From assembly GCA_938014865.1 (NCBI GenBank), contig CALLQJ010000374.1, positions 1 to 5,151 of the forward strand: a DNA stretch of 5,151 bases. Direction: 5' to 3'. The notes under the pieces are model-generated. The model was not told the DNA's origin. It did not search any database and saw only the letters and a program-made list of their open reading frames with translations. This DNA comes from an uncultured Fastidiosipila sp. Lineage in GTDB: Bacteria > Bacillota > Clostridia > Saccharofermentanales > Fastidiosipilaceae. Position 1 is the first letter of the stretch. Every line of letters starts with the position of its first letter. Both the position numbers and the translations under genes were made by a program. This document shows positions 1 to 5,151 of the stretch, one piece after another.

Positions 1-173
1 AATAAGGCTTTGTCTTCCCTCAGCGCGCCGGGCGATGACGCCGCGAAAATACGGTAGGCGCGCTGCTGAAAAGCCGCCTCTTCCGGGGGATAAAGCCATG
101 AGAGCCGCAGCTCTTCCTTCTTCAGTCCGATCGGACGTTCTTCCTTGTTGATCAAAAGTTTTACGCGGGGCAT
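1..173 (-). CDS. Probable alpha-L-rhamnosidase (GH78-like), N-terminal fragment
   Basis: Only the first 57 codons are present; the gene runs off the low-coordinate edge. The visible residues match the N-terminal Ig/fibronectin-like domain found at the start of many bacterial GH78 alpha-L-rhamnosidases. The 'RPIGL' stretch (residues 13-17) corresponds to the usual 'NPLGID', 'LRLSW' (22-26) to 'PRFSW', and 'QQRAYRIFAASS' (36-47) to 'QTAYRILVASS'. Family enzymes remove terminal alpha-L-rhamnose from plant glycosides and polysaccharides. No signal peptide is visible, so a cytoplasmic enzyme acting on imported oligosaccharides or glycosides is expected. The ATG at 173-171 is preceded by AAAGGA with a 6-nt gap, and that site shares one base with the TGA of the preceding gene, so the start is well supported. 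The catalytic domain lies outside the window, so the call rests only on the N-terminal pattern. Another glycosidase carrying the same accessory domain is possible. Confidence 0.65.
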   Translation of the reverse strand, partial: MPRVKLLINKEERPIGLKKEELRLSWLYPPEEAAFQQRAYRIFAASSPGALREDKAL

Positions 174-184
174 TGCGATTCCTT

Positions 185-781
185 TCAGGACGTTTCATTC
201 AGGATTTTTGTGCGCAGCAGGCGGTAGCCGGATTCCTGCGGCAAAAGTTTTATAAAAAGATCCGCCGTGCCATCGTGGGCATAGCCTTGTTCTTGCAAGA
301 GCATGGCTTCGCTGTCCCGGACATCCAGGACCACGTATAAGACAAGCGTCCCCTCCGGCCAGCCCTCTTCCTCCAGAAACGCGCTCAGCAGCTCTTCATG
401 CTCGGCGGCAAGGACTTCCCGGGCGGACTCGGGGCTCGTATAAATTTCATAATAGACGGGAAGAATCTCGCTTATCCCTTCGCTCAGAATGCTCGGGCGG
501 TTAAATTCTTCATAAAGATAATCTTCCAGCAAGGCTTCATTAAAAGGTTCATCTGAACGCAGCCGCAGCTTCGTCTCTTGTGCTTTTTCTGCCGCCTCTC
601 TTATCGCTTCCGTCGTCTCGTCGCTTTCTTTCTTAAAATCCGCGGTCGGGAAGGCCGAGGTTTCGGACGATTCTTTGATTTGCCGGCTTTCGGCTTTGCC
701 GGGCGGGCCCGCCGCCGAACAGGCCGGCATAAAGGCGGGCAGCAAAAGCGCTAAAAGCAAAAGGCACCATCGTCGTTTCAT
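185..781 (-). CDS. Putative lipoprotein of unknown function
   Basis: I do not recognise this 198-residue protein. It starts with a lipoprotein signal peptide: MKRRW, a leucine-rich core (residues 7-14) and the lipobox-like MPAC with the lipid-accepting Cys at 21. The mature protein should therefore be anchored to the outer face of the cytoplasmic membrane. Residues 22-80 are polar and charged (many Glu, Lys, Ser), probably a flexible or partly helical linker. A compact domain seems to follow from about 81 to 193, with an acidic helical part (120-139) and likely beta strands at 144-153 (TLVLYVVLDV) and 174-192 (ADLFIKLL... GYRLLRTKIL). No catalytic motif is visible. Its ATG overlaps the TGA of the upstream secreted-protein gene (ATGA, 4-bp overlap) and follows AAAGGAG at a 7-nt gap, which suggests translational coupling. 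The probable rhamnosidase gene starts 11 nt after its stop. Co-expression with both neighbours is likely; a functional link to sugar uptake or sensing is only a guess. Confidence 0.75.
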   Translation of the reverse strand: MKRRWCLLLLALLLPAFMPACSAAGPPGKAESRQIKESSETSAFPTADFKKESDETTEAIREAAEKAQETKLRLRSDEPFNEALLEDYLYEEFNRPSILSEGISEILPVYYEIYTSPESAREVLAAEHEELLSAFLEEEGWPEGTLVLYVVLDVRDSEAMLLQEQGYAHDGTADLFIKLLPQESGYRLLRTKILNETS

Positions 782-1899
782 GCCGCTGCTCCTTTCCGCG
801 AAAGAAGTTCCGTCACGAGGAGTTCGCGCCCCTCTGTTTCGAGCAAAAGCGCCCCTCTTGTCGTAAGAAAAGGCGCCCGGGGCAAGGCTTCCTCCCGGAA
901 CAGTTCCGGCGCTTCACCGATCCGGACAGCCAGCAGGCGCTGCGCCGTGCCGAGGTAAATGTCCTCATCATCGGCCAAGGCCCAGTCCAATGTCTCACCG
1001 GGCTCCAAAACCGTGATCCGCGCGGCTTCTTCAAAAGCCGCTTCACTCAGGCGATAGAGCAGCAGTGCTTCGCCCGCATCGTCCTTTTGTTTTTCCGTAA
1101 TAAGAAAGTAGTCGTGGCTGCCGGCAATAAAGCCGGAGACAGCGGAGGCCTCTGCCGTCAGGATATTCTCGGCCGCTTCATAGCTTACGCGATACTCGGC
1201 TTTTTCCGTCAGGCCGCTTTGCCTGTACTGTCCCTCCGTCTGCTTTCCGGCGGCATAATGCAGATAAATATTATCGGAATCACCGCCCAGACAGGCGATG
1301 CTGCGGCCTAAGAGCAGGCCGTCTTTCTGCAGCGAGCGAAGCGCCCGCAGCGGCAGGAGGCTGAGATCCCGGAGATTAAGCCTCAGGACTTCTTCCGTCA
1401 CCCGCTCCGCGCCCTCATAAAGGGCCGGCTCATAGTGCCGGAGGCAGAAAATCCATTCATCATGAACGGTCAGAAAACCTTCGGGCAGTTCGCGGATGCC
1501 GCGGCCTAATTCACGCTGCATCTCATCCGTCCCCTCATAGCGGTGAATCGTGAGGATGCCCGCTTCATCTAAAATCAAGGCAAAGAAGGCCTCCTCCGCC
1601 GCCCAAAAACGCCTTTCGGCCCCTTCCGGGAGCGGACAGCAGCGGCTTATCTTCTGCGTTCCGAAGCGGTAAAAACAAAGGCTTTCGCCGCTTTGAAAAT
1701 ACAAACCCTTCGCCGTCACGCCCGCTATATTCTCCGGCGCGAAGCCTTCTTCCCAAAGCGCCGCAGAAAGGGTATAGCGCTTTTGTCCTGCTTCTTTCCC
1801 CTCTTCGCCGGCTGTTTCGGCGGCAAGATAAGCAGGCCTTGCCCAAGCCAAAAGCAGGCATAAAATCAGGACTTTTGAAACTCTTCTAAGGCGTCTCAT
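778..1899 (-). CDS. Secreted protein of unknown function, possibly beta-propeller-like
   Basis: This 373-residue protein is not recognised from sequence. The N-terminus, MRRLRRVSK followed by a hydrophobic stretch (residues 10-20) and RPAYLAAE, is a classical signal peptide with likely cleavage near residue 26 or 27. The rest has a recurring pattern of short strands around aromatic and small residues with acidic turns: GLYFQSGESLCFYRF (65-79), FFALILDEAGILTIHRY (105-121), EWIFCLRHY (148-156), NIYLHYA (210-216), DYFLITEK (263-270), DIYLGTAQRLLAVRIG (313-328) and ALLLETEGRELLVTEL (350-365). This resembles the 'show value, read value' blades of beta-propeller proteins, but no diagnostic motif is present, so the fold is inferred. 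The frame is open back to 2052, but the ATG at 1899 was chosen: AAGGAG lies 5 nt upstream and the signal peptide begins there, whereas the longer form would cross the terminator at 1930-1973. It overlaps the downstream lipoprotein gene by 4 bp, so the two products probably act together outside the membrane. Confidence 0.75.
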   Translation of the reverse strand: MRRLRRVSKVLILCLLLAWARPAYLAAETAGEEGKEAGQKRYTLSAALWEEGFAPENIAGVTAKGLYFQSGESLCFYRFGTQKISRCCPLPEGAERRFWAAEEAFFALILDEAGILTIHRYEGTDEMQRELGRGIRELPEGFLTVHDEWIFCLRHYEPALYEGAERVTEEVLRLNLRDLSLLPLRALRSLQKDGLLLGRSIACLGGDSDNIYLHYAAGKQTEGQYRQSGLTEKAEYRVSYEAAENILTAEASAVSGFIAGSHDYFLITEKQKDDAGEALLLYRLSEAAFEEAARITVLEPGETLDWALADDEDIYLGTAQRLLAVRIGEAPELFREEALPRAPFLTTRGALLLETEGRELLVTELLSRKGAAA

Positions 1900-1904
1900 G
1901 ACGT

Positions 1905-1910
1905 CTCCTT
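1905..1910 (-). promoter_or_regulatory. Ribosome binding site that fixes the start of the secreted-protein gene
   Basis: The minus strand reads AAGGAG followed by 5 nt and then ATG at 1899-1897. This is the best Shine-Dalgarno match near the 5' end of the open frame, and it supports the 373-residue form over an extension starting at 2052. That extension would begin inside the preceding gene and run through its terminator. Confidence 0.8.
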
Positions 1911-1929
1911 CAAAGCGATCTTTCTTCAC

Positions 1930-1973
1930 GATAAAAATCCGTCCCCCGCATCTTCCGAATACAGGGGACGGAT
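1930..1973 (-). terminator. Rho-independent terminator after the D-aminoacylase gene
   Basis: On the minus strand, ten perfectly paired bases (ATCCGTCCCC with GGGGACGGAT, 1973-1964 and 1946-1937) continue inward through six more pairs, three of them G-T wobbles, to a 5-nt CGGAA loop. The whole is a 16-bp stem spanning 1937-1973. The stem runs straight into a T tract (about six T in the transcript sense, then ATC). The stop codon of the D-aminoacylase gene is only 14 nt upstream of the stem. This is a textbook intrinsic terminator. The next gene starts 30 nt past the T tract, so read-through may be what feeds the downstream cluster. Confidence 0.88.
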
Positions 1974-1987
1974 CGGACAGGCAGATA

Positions 1988-3577
1988 TTATTTCCGGCCG
2001 CGGAAACGCAGGACCTTGCCCGCTTTCTGCGGGGTGGCCTGGCCGGCGGCAATAAGTGTTTTGCCGTTTACGAAGACATACTCGATGCCCTCGGCATACT
2101 GCTTCGGATGAATATAGTCGCCGACGTCCCGGACGGTCTCCGGATTGATGATAAGAAGATCCGCCGCATAGCCGTCTTTGAGGTAGCCGCGTTTCTCGAG
2201 TCCTAAAACATCGGCCGCCTTCCCGCTCATTTTGCGGACGGCGCTCTCGATCGTCAGCGTCTTTTCTTCCCGGACGTATTTGCCGAGCACCCGGGCAAAA
2301 GCCCCGTAAAGACGCGGGTGCGGCTGCGAGCCGATGATCCCGTCCGTGCAGACATTTTGTTCCGGTCTTTGCATAAAGGTTTTGACGTGTTCCTCGGTCC
2401 CGTAAAAGTCGACCAGGCCGACAATATTTTCTTCGTCCCGGATCAGATCGAAAATAGCATCATAAGGATCCTTGCCCGTCGCTTCCCCGAGTTCAATCAG
2501 GTTCATGCCGACATACTGCTCCGCTTCCGGATGCTGGACAAAGGTGATGTAGATGCCGTCCAAGCCGGCAAAATCAATGAAATTATCCCAGCCTTCAATG
2601 CCGTTTTGAATGTCTTCTTTCATCTTTTCACGAAGCGCCGGATCATCCAGACGTTCCAGAAGTTTTTCCGTCCCGCCGTCATGCGCCCAGGGCGGCAGAA
2701 TGACGCTCATCATCGTCGAGCCGGCCACATAAGGATACTGATCCAAAGAGACCTTGAGGCCTTCTTCCCGGGCCCGGTCCAGGATGTCCAGAACCTTCGG
2801 CACCTTCGGCCAGTTCTTCTTCCCGCAGCATTTGAAATGCGAAAAATGGCAGCGGCAGCCGGACTCACGTCCGATGCGCATAATTTCTTCCATAGACTCT
2901 AAAATGCTGTCCGCTTCGGAGCGCTGATGCGTCACAAAGATGCCGTCGTTTTCCGCCAGGACCTTGCCGAGCGCAATAAACTCTTCAATATCGGCATAGC
3001 AGCAGGGCGGATAAATCATTCCCGTCGACATGCCGAAGGCGCCCGCATCAAAAGCCTTCTGCAGTTCTTCGTTCATTTTTTCCTGTTCTTCGGGCGTCGG
3101 CTTGCGGTTTTCCAGGCCCATAGACACCATGCGCAGATTGCCGTGCGGGGCCAGATAGACCATATTCGGCCCGAGCTCCAGCGTTTCGAGATGATCCAGA
3201 TACTCATCGACCGTCCGCCAGTTCCATTCGATGTCCCACTGCCCTTCCAGGCCGGACATCGCAATTTTCCACGGCGCCAGGGTCTCTTCATTCACGGGCG
3301 CCGGGCCCATGCCGTCCTGCGCCAGCACTTCCGTGGTGATGCCCTGGAAGACTTTCGGCGCCAGAAACGGTTTTTCATTCACCATCAAAGACGAGTGCGA
3401 ATGCGTATCAATGAAACCGGGGGTCACATATTTTCCCGACGCATCGATCACCTCTTTCGCTTCCGGCTCCCCCTCAATCAGGCGCAGAACTTCCCCCTCA
3501 ATCGCAATATTGCCTTTGAAAGGCTTCTTCCCGCTGCCGTCTGCAATCCATCCGTTCTTAATCAGAACATCATACAT
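1988..3577 (-). CDS. D-aminoacylase / N-acyl-D-amino-acid deacylase family amidohydrolase
   Basis: A 529-residue member of the amidohydrolase superfamily, COG3653 type; family members cleave N-acyl-D-amino acids to a carboxylate and a D-amino acid in the cytoplasm. Landmarks in order: an N-terminal beta-sandwich strand set with PGFIDTHSH (metal ligands H59 and H61), AQDG (D88), FVTHQRS (H217), HFSHFK (H247, K249), the DQYPYVAGST signature (279-288), CTDG (catalytic-type D412), PHPRLYGAFARVLGKYVRE (419-437) and the C-terminal GYLKDGYAADLLIINPETVRD typical of the family. Length is normal. The odd feature is D88, which sits where characterised D-aminoacylases have a metal-binding Cys (GNCG). Substrate range may therefore differ, and activity on an N-acyl, N-carbamoyl or related amide is open. 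Start ATG 3577 has GAGG at a 7-nt gap. The gene follows the YgeY-type gene after 70 nt and is closed by the terminator at 1930-1973. Family assignment is firm; the substrate is not. Confidence 0.9.
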   Translation of the reverse strand: MYDVLIKNGWIADGSGKKPFKGNIAIEGEVLRLIEGEPEAKEVIDASGKYVTPGFIDTHSHSSLMVNEKPFLAPKVFQGITTEVLAQDGMGPAPVNEETLAPWKIAMSGLEGQWDIEWNWRTVDEYLDHLETLELGPNMVYLAPHGNLRMVSMGLENRKPTPEEQEKMNEELQKAFDAGAFGMSTGMIYPPCCYADIEEFIALGKVLAENDGIFVTHQRSEADSILESMEEIMRIGRESGCRCHFSHFKCCGKKNWPKVPKVLDILDRAREEGLKVSLDQYPYVAGSTMMSVILPPWAHDGGTEKLLERLDDPALREKMKEDIQNGIEGWDNFIDFAGLDGIYITFVQHPEAEQYVGMNLIELGEATGKDPYDAIFDLIRDEENIVGLVDFYGTEEHVKTFMQRPEQNVCTDGIIGSQPHPRLYGAFARVLGKYVREEKTLTIESAVRKMSGKAADVLGLEKRGYLKDGYAADLLIINPETVRDVGDYIHPKQYAEGIEYVFVNGKTLIAAGQATPQKAGKVLRFRGRK

Positions 3578-3581
3578 ATAA

Positions 3582-3642
3582 TTCCCTCTCTTCCGCCGTC
3601 AGGGAAAGCCGCCCGGAGGCGGCTTCGCAAAGGTTTTTCCCT
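3582..3642 (-). promoter_or_regulatory. Structured intercistronic leader with competing hairpins before the D-aminoacylase gene
   Basis: In the minus-strand transcript the segment AGGGAAA (3642-3636) can pair with TTTCCCT (3607-3601), enclosing a GC hairpin (GCCGCC / GGCGGC, loop TCCG, 3608-3623). The hairpin alone has an 8-bp perfect stem (3606-3613 with 3618-3625). The same TTCCCT (3606-3601) can instead pair with AGGGAA (3587-3582), which overlaps the GAGG ribosome binding site of the D-aminoacylase gene. The two outer pairings exclude each other. Only three T follow the GC stem, so it is a poor terminator. It could be an mRNA-stabilising or processing hairpin, a leaky attenuator, or a translation switch. 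No known riboswitch class was recognised. Confidence 0.4.
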
Positions 3643-3647
3643 TATCC

Positions 3648-4829
3648 TTATTTCAGCAAGGCTTTCATAATGGCGTCGTAGGAATCCACCGCCAGATTCA
3701 GCTGCTCGATTTCGATATATTCATTGACCGTGTGGGCCAGGTTTTCTTTGGACGGCCCGAGCCCCAAGGTCTTGATTCCCGCCTCGCCCGCATAGTGCGA
3801 ACCGTTCGTGCAGAAATTATACTGGGTGATTTCCGGATGATGATCCTTCTTCGCCAGCTCCTCCATCACCGCCTCGACCCAAGGCTCTTCTTTATCAAAA
3901 AGCCAGCCCGGGAAGAAACGCTCGCCGCGGATCTTCTCGCCGGTGAAACACTCTTCTTCGGCTGCGGCATAGGAGACTTTGGCCTTCAGTTCCGGATCTT
4001 CCTGCATCATCTTGTCAATCAGATCCTGCAGCGGCTTCAGCACCGATTCCGGCGTTTCGCCGACCAGAAGGCGGCGGTCATAAGTCGCCATGCAGTATTC
4101 GGGCACCACGCTCGCACCGGGATAAGGACTCGATTTAATATCGGTCAGTTCCAGGATGCCCTTCCCTAAAACGGGGTGGGACGTAGGTTCTAATTTCTGA
4201 ATTTCGCGGATAATATTGCAAATCTTATACACGGCATTGATGCCTTTTTCGGGATTGGCCGAATGGGCCGGTTTGCCGAAGACTTCCACTTTAATTTCGC
4301 CGCGGCCTCTCTGCCCGATCTTGACATTGCCCTGTGACGCTTCGCCGATGATGACGTAATCCGGTTTCACATAGGCACTGATCTCCCGGGCCGCCACGCC
4401 TTCAAAAATCTCTTCATGGACCACGCCCGCCACATAAATCGCTCCGGCAAAATCGCCGCCGGTCTCTTCTTTATAATGCGCGGCCGCGACCGCCATAGAC
4501 GCCAGGGCGCCTTTCATGTCACTGGTGCCGCGTCCGTAAATCCTGCCGTCATGGATTTCCGCGGCAAAAGGCGGATACTTCCACTCGTCTTCATTCGTAA
4601 CCGGCACGGTATCCATATGCCCGTCAAAAAGAATTTTAGGGCCGTCCTTTGAACCCTTAATACACCCTATGGTATTGCCGTATTTATCGACATGCGTCTC
4701 ATCAAAGCCGTTCGCTTCGAAAAACTCAACAAGCGCATCCGAGACCCCTTTTTCATGCCCCGAATAGCTTTGCTGCTGAATCAGTTTCTGCGTCAGTTCG
4801 ACCACTGCCTTTTCCGTATTCATTGCCAT
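3648..4829 (-). CDS. ygeY: YgeY-type M20 family metallohydrolase (putative selenium metabolism hydrolase)
   Basis: A 393-residue M20 zinc hydrolase (DapE/ArgE/carboxypeptidase fold) that should cleave an amide or peptide bond in the cytoplasm. Numbered from the ATG at 4829, the metal and catalytic residues are H71 and D73 (DGHMDTV), D104 (GRGTSDMKG), E139-E140 (HEE), E163 (IGEAS) and H366 (LAHTVNE). The inserted dimerisation domain covers roughly 175-285, with H189 in PAHSANP. YgeY-like marks include the RGRGEIKVEVFG stretch, DRRLLVGETPES (251-262), FFPGW and FCTNGS near 340, which fit YgeY better than DapE or ArgE. The YgeY family is tied to selenium-dependent hydroxylase and purine gene clusters, and its exact substrate is unsettled. 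The dpaL/ygeX end lies immediately upstream, as in E. coli. Start choice: the frame can also begin at GTG 4844 or ATG 4823. ATG 4829 is preferred because GAAGG lies 8 nt upstream, while the GTG has only a weak A-rich lead. Confidence 0.88.
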   Translation of the reverse strand: MAMNTEKAVVELTQKLIQQQSYSGHEKGVSDALVEFFEANGFDETHVDKYGNTIGCIKGSKDGPKILFDGHMDTVPVTNEDEWKYPPFAAEIHDGRIYGRGTSDMKGALASMAVAAAHYKEETGGDFAGAIYVAGVVHEEIFEGVAAREISAYVKPDYVIIGEASQGNVKIGQRGRGEIKVEVFGKPAHSANPEKGINAVYKICNIIREIQKLEPTSHPVLGKGILELTDIKSSPYPGASVVPEYCMATYDRRLLVGETPESVLKPLQDLIDKMMQEDPELKAKVSYAAAEEECFTGEKIRGERFFPGWLFDKEEPWVEAVMEELAKKDHHPEITQYNFCTNGSHYAGEAGIKTLGLGPSKENLAHTVNEYIEIEQLNLAVDSYDAIMKALLK

Positions 4830-4866
4830 AGACCTAACCTTCACTTTCTTTCGTCTTTTCGGCGGA

Positions 4867-4888
4867 TCTGCCGTTTACCCGCGGCAGA
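4867..4888 (-). promoter_or_regulatory. 7-bp inverted repeat in the leader of the YgeY-type gene
   Basis: TCTGCCG and CGGCAGA form a perfect 7-bp dyad around an 8-nt centre. It lies just downstream of the -10 candidate at 4888-4893, so it could be an operator near the transcription start or a hairpin at the 5' end of the transcript. The 3' arm can also form a small competing stem with the following GCCG. No known regulator site was recognised. Confidence 0.35.
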
Positions 4889-4914
4889 AAATAATGTAAA
4901 ACAAATCGTGTAAA
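4888..4914 (-). promoter_or_regulatory. Weak promoter candidate for the ygeY / D-aminoacylase operon
   Basis: On the minus strand TTTACA (4914-4909) is one base from the -35 consensus, and TATTTT (4893-4888) matches four of six bases of the -10 consensus. The 15-bp spacer is shorter than the usual 16-18. The segment sits in the AT-rich stretch between the dpaL terminator and the YgeY-type start, where a new promoter would be expected, but the match is modest. A second TTTACA copy occurs 14 bp downstream. Confidence 0.3.
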
Positions 4915-4918
4915 GTGA

Positions 4919-4938
4919 TCTTCTTTGAAATAAGAAGA
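4919..4938 (-). promoter_or_regulatory. AT-rich 20-bp dyad upstream of the promoter candidate
   Basis: A perfect inverted repeat, TCTTCTT-6 nt-AAGAAGA, ends just upstream of the -35 candidate at 4909-4914 and just past the dpaL terminator tail. The position and 20-bp palindromic size fit a dimeric transcription-factor site. A purely AT-rich dyad of this size can also arise by chance, and no regulator family can be named. Confidence 0.3.
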
Positions 4939-4943
4939 ATTTT

Positions 4944-4985
4944 TATAAAATCAAAGCCCTGCCCCCCGGAGGGAACAAGGCTCTG
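4944..4985 (-). terminator. Rho-independent terminator after dpaL
   Basis: The minus strand folds into a 15-bp stem (4985-4971 with 4966-4952, with four G-T wobbles) around a TCCG tetraloop. The inner base pairs are C-G. The stem is followed by ATTTTATA, a short T-rich tail. It begins 10 nt after the TGA of the ammonia-lyase gene. This separates dpaL transcription, at least partly, from the YgeY-type gene about 115 nt further on. Confidence 0.75.
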
Positions 4986-4995
4986 CCGTATCTGC

Positions 4996-5151
4996 TCAGC
5001 AGCTGGGGTATTTGCCGTCCCAGACAACATCATAATAATTCTTGCGGTCGGTATCGCCTTCCGTGCTGATAAAGAGCAGGACCGAATCCTCATCAATCCG
5101 GAGCGTCTCCTTAAATTCCTTCAGCTCGTCTTCCTGCAGAATCTTGCAGAT
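4996..5151 (-). CDS. dpaL: Diaminopropionate ammonia-lyase, C-terminal fragment
   Basis: The last 51 codons and the TGA (4998-4996) of a gene that enters from beyond the window edge; the frame is open to base 5151. The residues show an alternating acidic helix (ILQEDELKEFKETLRI), then DSVLLFISTEGDTDRKNYYDVVWDG and a short KYPSC tail. The strand followed by STEGDTD and a Tyr-rich helix is the characteristic C-terminus of DpaL/YgeX. That PLP-dependent fold-type II enzyme splits 2,3-diaminopropionate into pyruvate and two ammonia. The catalytic Lys and PLP-binding loop are outside the window, so activity cannot be judged. Support comes from context: a YgeY-type gene follows directly, reproducing the ygeX-ygeY order known from E. 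coli. A strong terminator lies 10 nt downstream. A related PLP lyase is the main alternative. Confidence 0.8.
   Translation of the reverse strand: MCKILQEDELKEFKETLRIDEDSVLLFISTEGDTDRKNYYDVVWDGKYPSC

Noticed and set aside
1087..1311. Plus-strand 74-codon frame inside the secreted-protein gene
   Set aside because: It is an antisense shadow without a ribosome binding site or recognisable motif.
1900..2052. Fifty-one-codon upstream extension of the secreted-protein gene
   Set aside because: It would begin inside the end of the aminoacylase gene, cross the terminator hairpin, lacks a ribosome binding site and would bury the signal peptide.
1988..3577. Hydantoinase / dihydropyrimidinase identity for the amidohydrolase
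   Set aside because: The DQYPYVAGST, HFSHFK...NW, CTDG and PHPRLYGAFARVLGKYVRE blocks are D-aminoacylase-type, and the length of 529 is too long for a typical hydantoinase of about 460 residues.
3606..3625. GC hairpin after the YgeY-type gene as a full intrinsic terminator
   Set aside because: In the transcribed direction only three T follow the stem before a GC-containing stretch. On the other strand the T tract is 8 nt away. It is better treated as an intercistronic structure.
2318..3670. Long plus-strand open frames (2318-2902, 2927-3670) opposite the aminoacylase gene
   Set aside because: They lie antisense to a firmly identified conserved gene. Their translations are Arg/His/Phe-rich with no recognisable domain, as expected of mirror frames in a GC-rich gene.
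3732..4913. Plus-strand open frames (3732-4169, 4416-4652, 4692-4913) opposite the YgeY-type gene
   Set aside because: All are antisense shadows of a conserved M20 gene, and the last also runs into its leader; none has a family motif.
4875..5096. Minus-strand 73-codon frame between dpaL and ygeY
   Set aside because: It overlaps the dpaL end in another frame, reads straight through the terminator stem and the promoter region, and has no plausible product.

Overview
The window reads as part of a bacterial chromosome, most likely from an anaerobic member of the Bacillota (Clostridia-type). Purine-rich Shine-Dalgarno sites, short gene spacings, hairpin-plus-T-tract terminators and a diaminopropionate ammonia-lyase / YgeY pair typical of amino-acid- and purine-fermenting anaerobes all point that way. 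This placement is inference; no 16S rRNA or other phylogenetic marker is present. Every supported gene lies on the minus strand, so transcription runs from high to low coordinates. No tRNA, rRNA, CRISPR array or insertion sequence was seen.

The upstream part (5151 to about 1930) is a catabolic cluster. It opens with the last 51 codons of a probable diaminopropionate ammonia-lyase (dpaL/ygeX), closed by a strong terminator. A leader of about 115 nt with two dyads and a weak promoter candidate follows. Next come a YgeY-type M20 metallohydrolase and, after a 70-nt gap holding an elaborate RNA structure, a D-aminoacylase-family amidohydrolase. A very good 16-bp terminator ends this part. The likely logic is that two metal-dependent amide hydrolases release an amino acid or diamino acid, and the ammonia-lyase converts diaminopropionate to pyruvate and ammonia. 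dpaL/ygeX and ygeY homologues are linked to selenium-dependent molybdenum hydroxylases and anaerobic purine (urate) breakdown in other bacteria; whether that holds here cannot be settled from this window.

The downstream part (1899 to 1) is a tightly packed set of three genes: a secreted protein of unknown function, a lipoprotein of unknown function whose start overlaps the previous stop (ATGA), and 11 nt later the first 57 codons of a probable GH78-type alpha-L-rhamnosidase. The spacing suggests one transcript. Only 30 nt separate the terminator from the first gene of this set, leaving little room for a promoter of its own.

The most interesting points are the D-aminoacylase homologue with Asp where the family normally has a metal-binding Cys, a mutually exclusive RNA pairing that could hide that gene's ribosome binding site, and the unrecognised secreted protein/lipoprotein pair.
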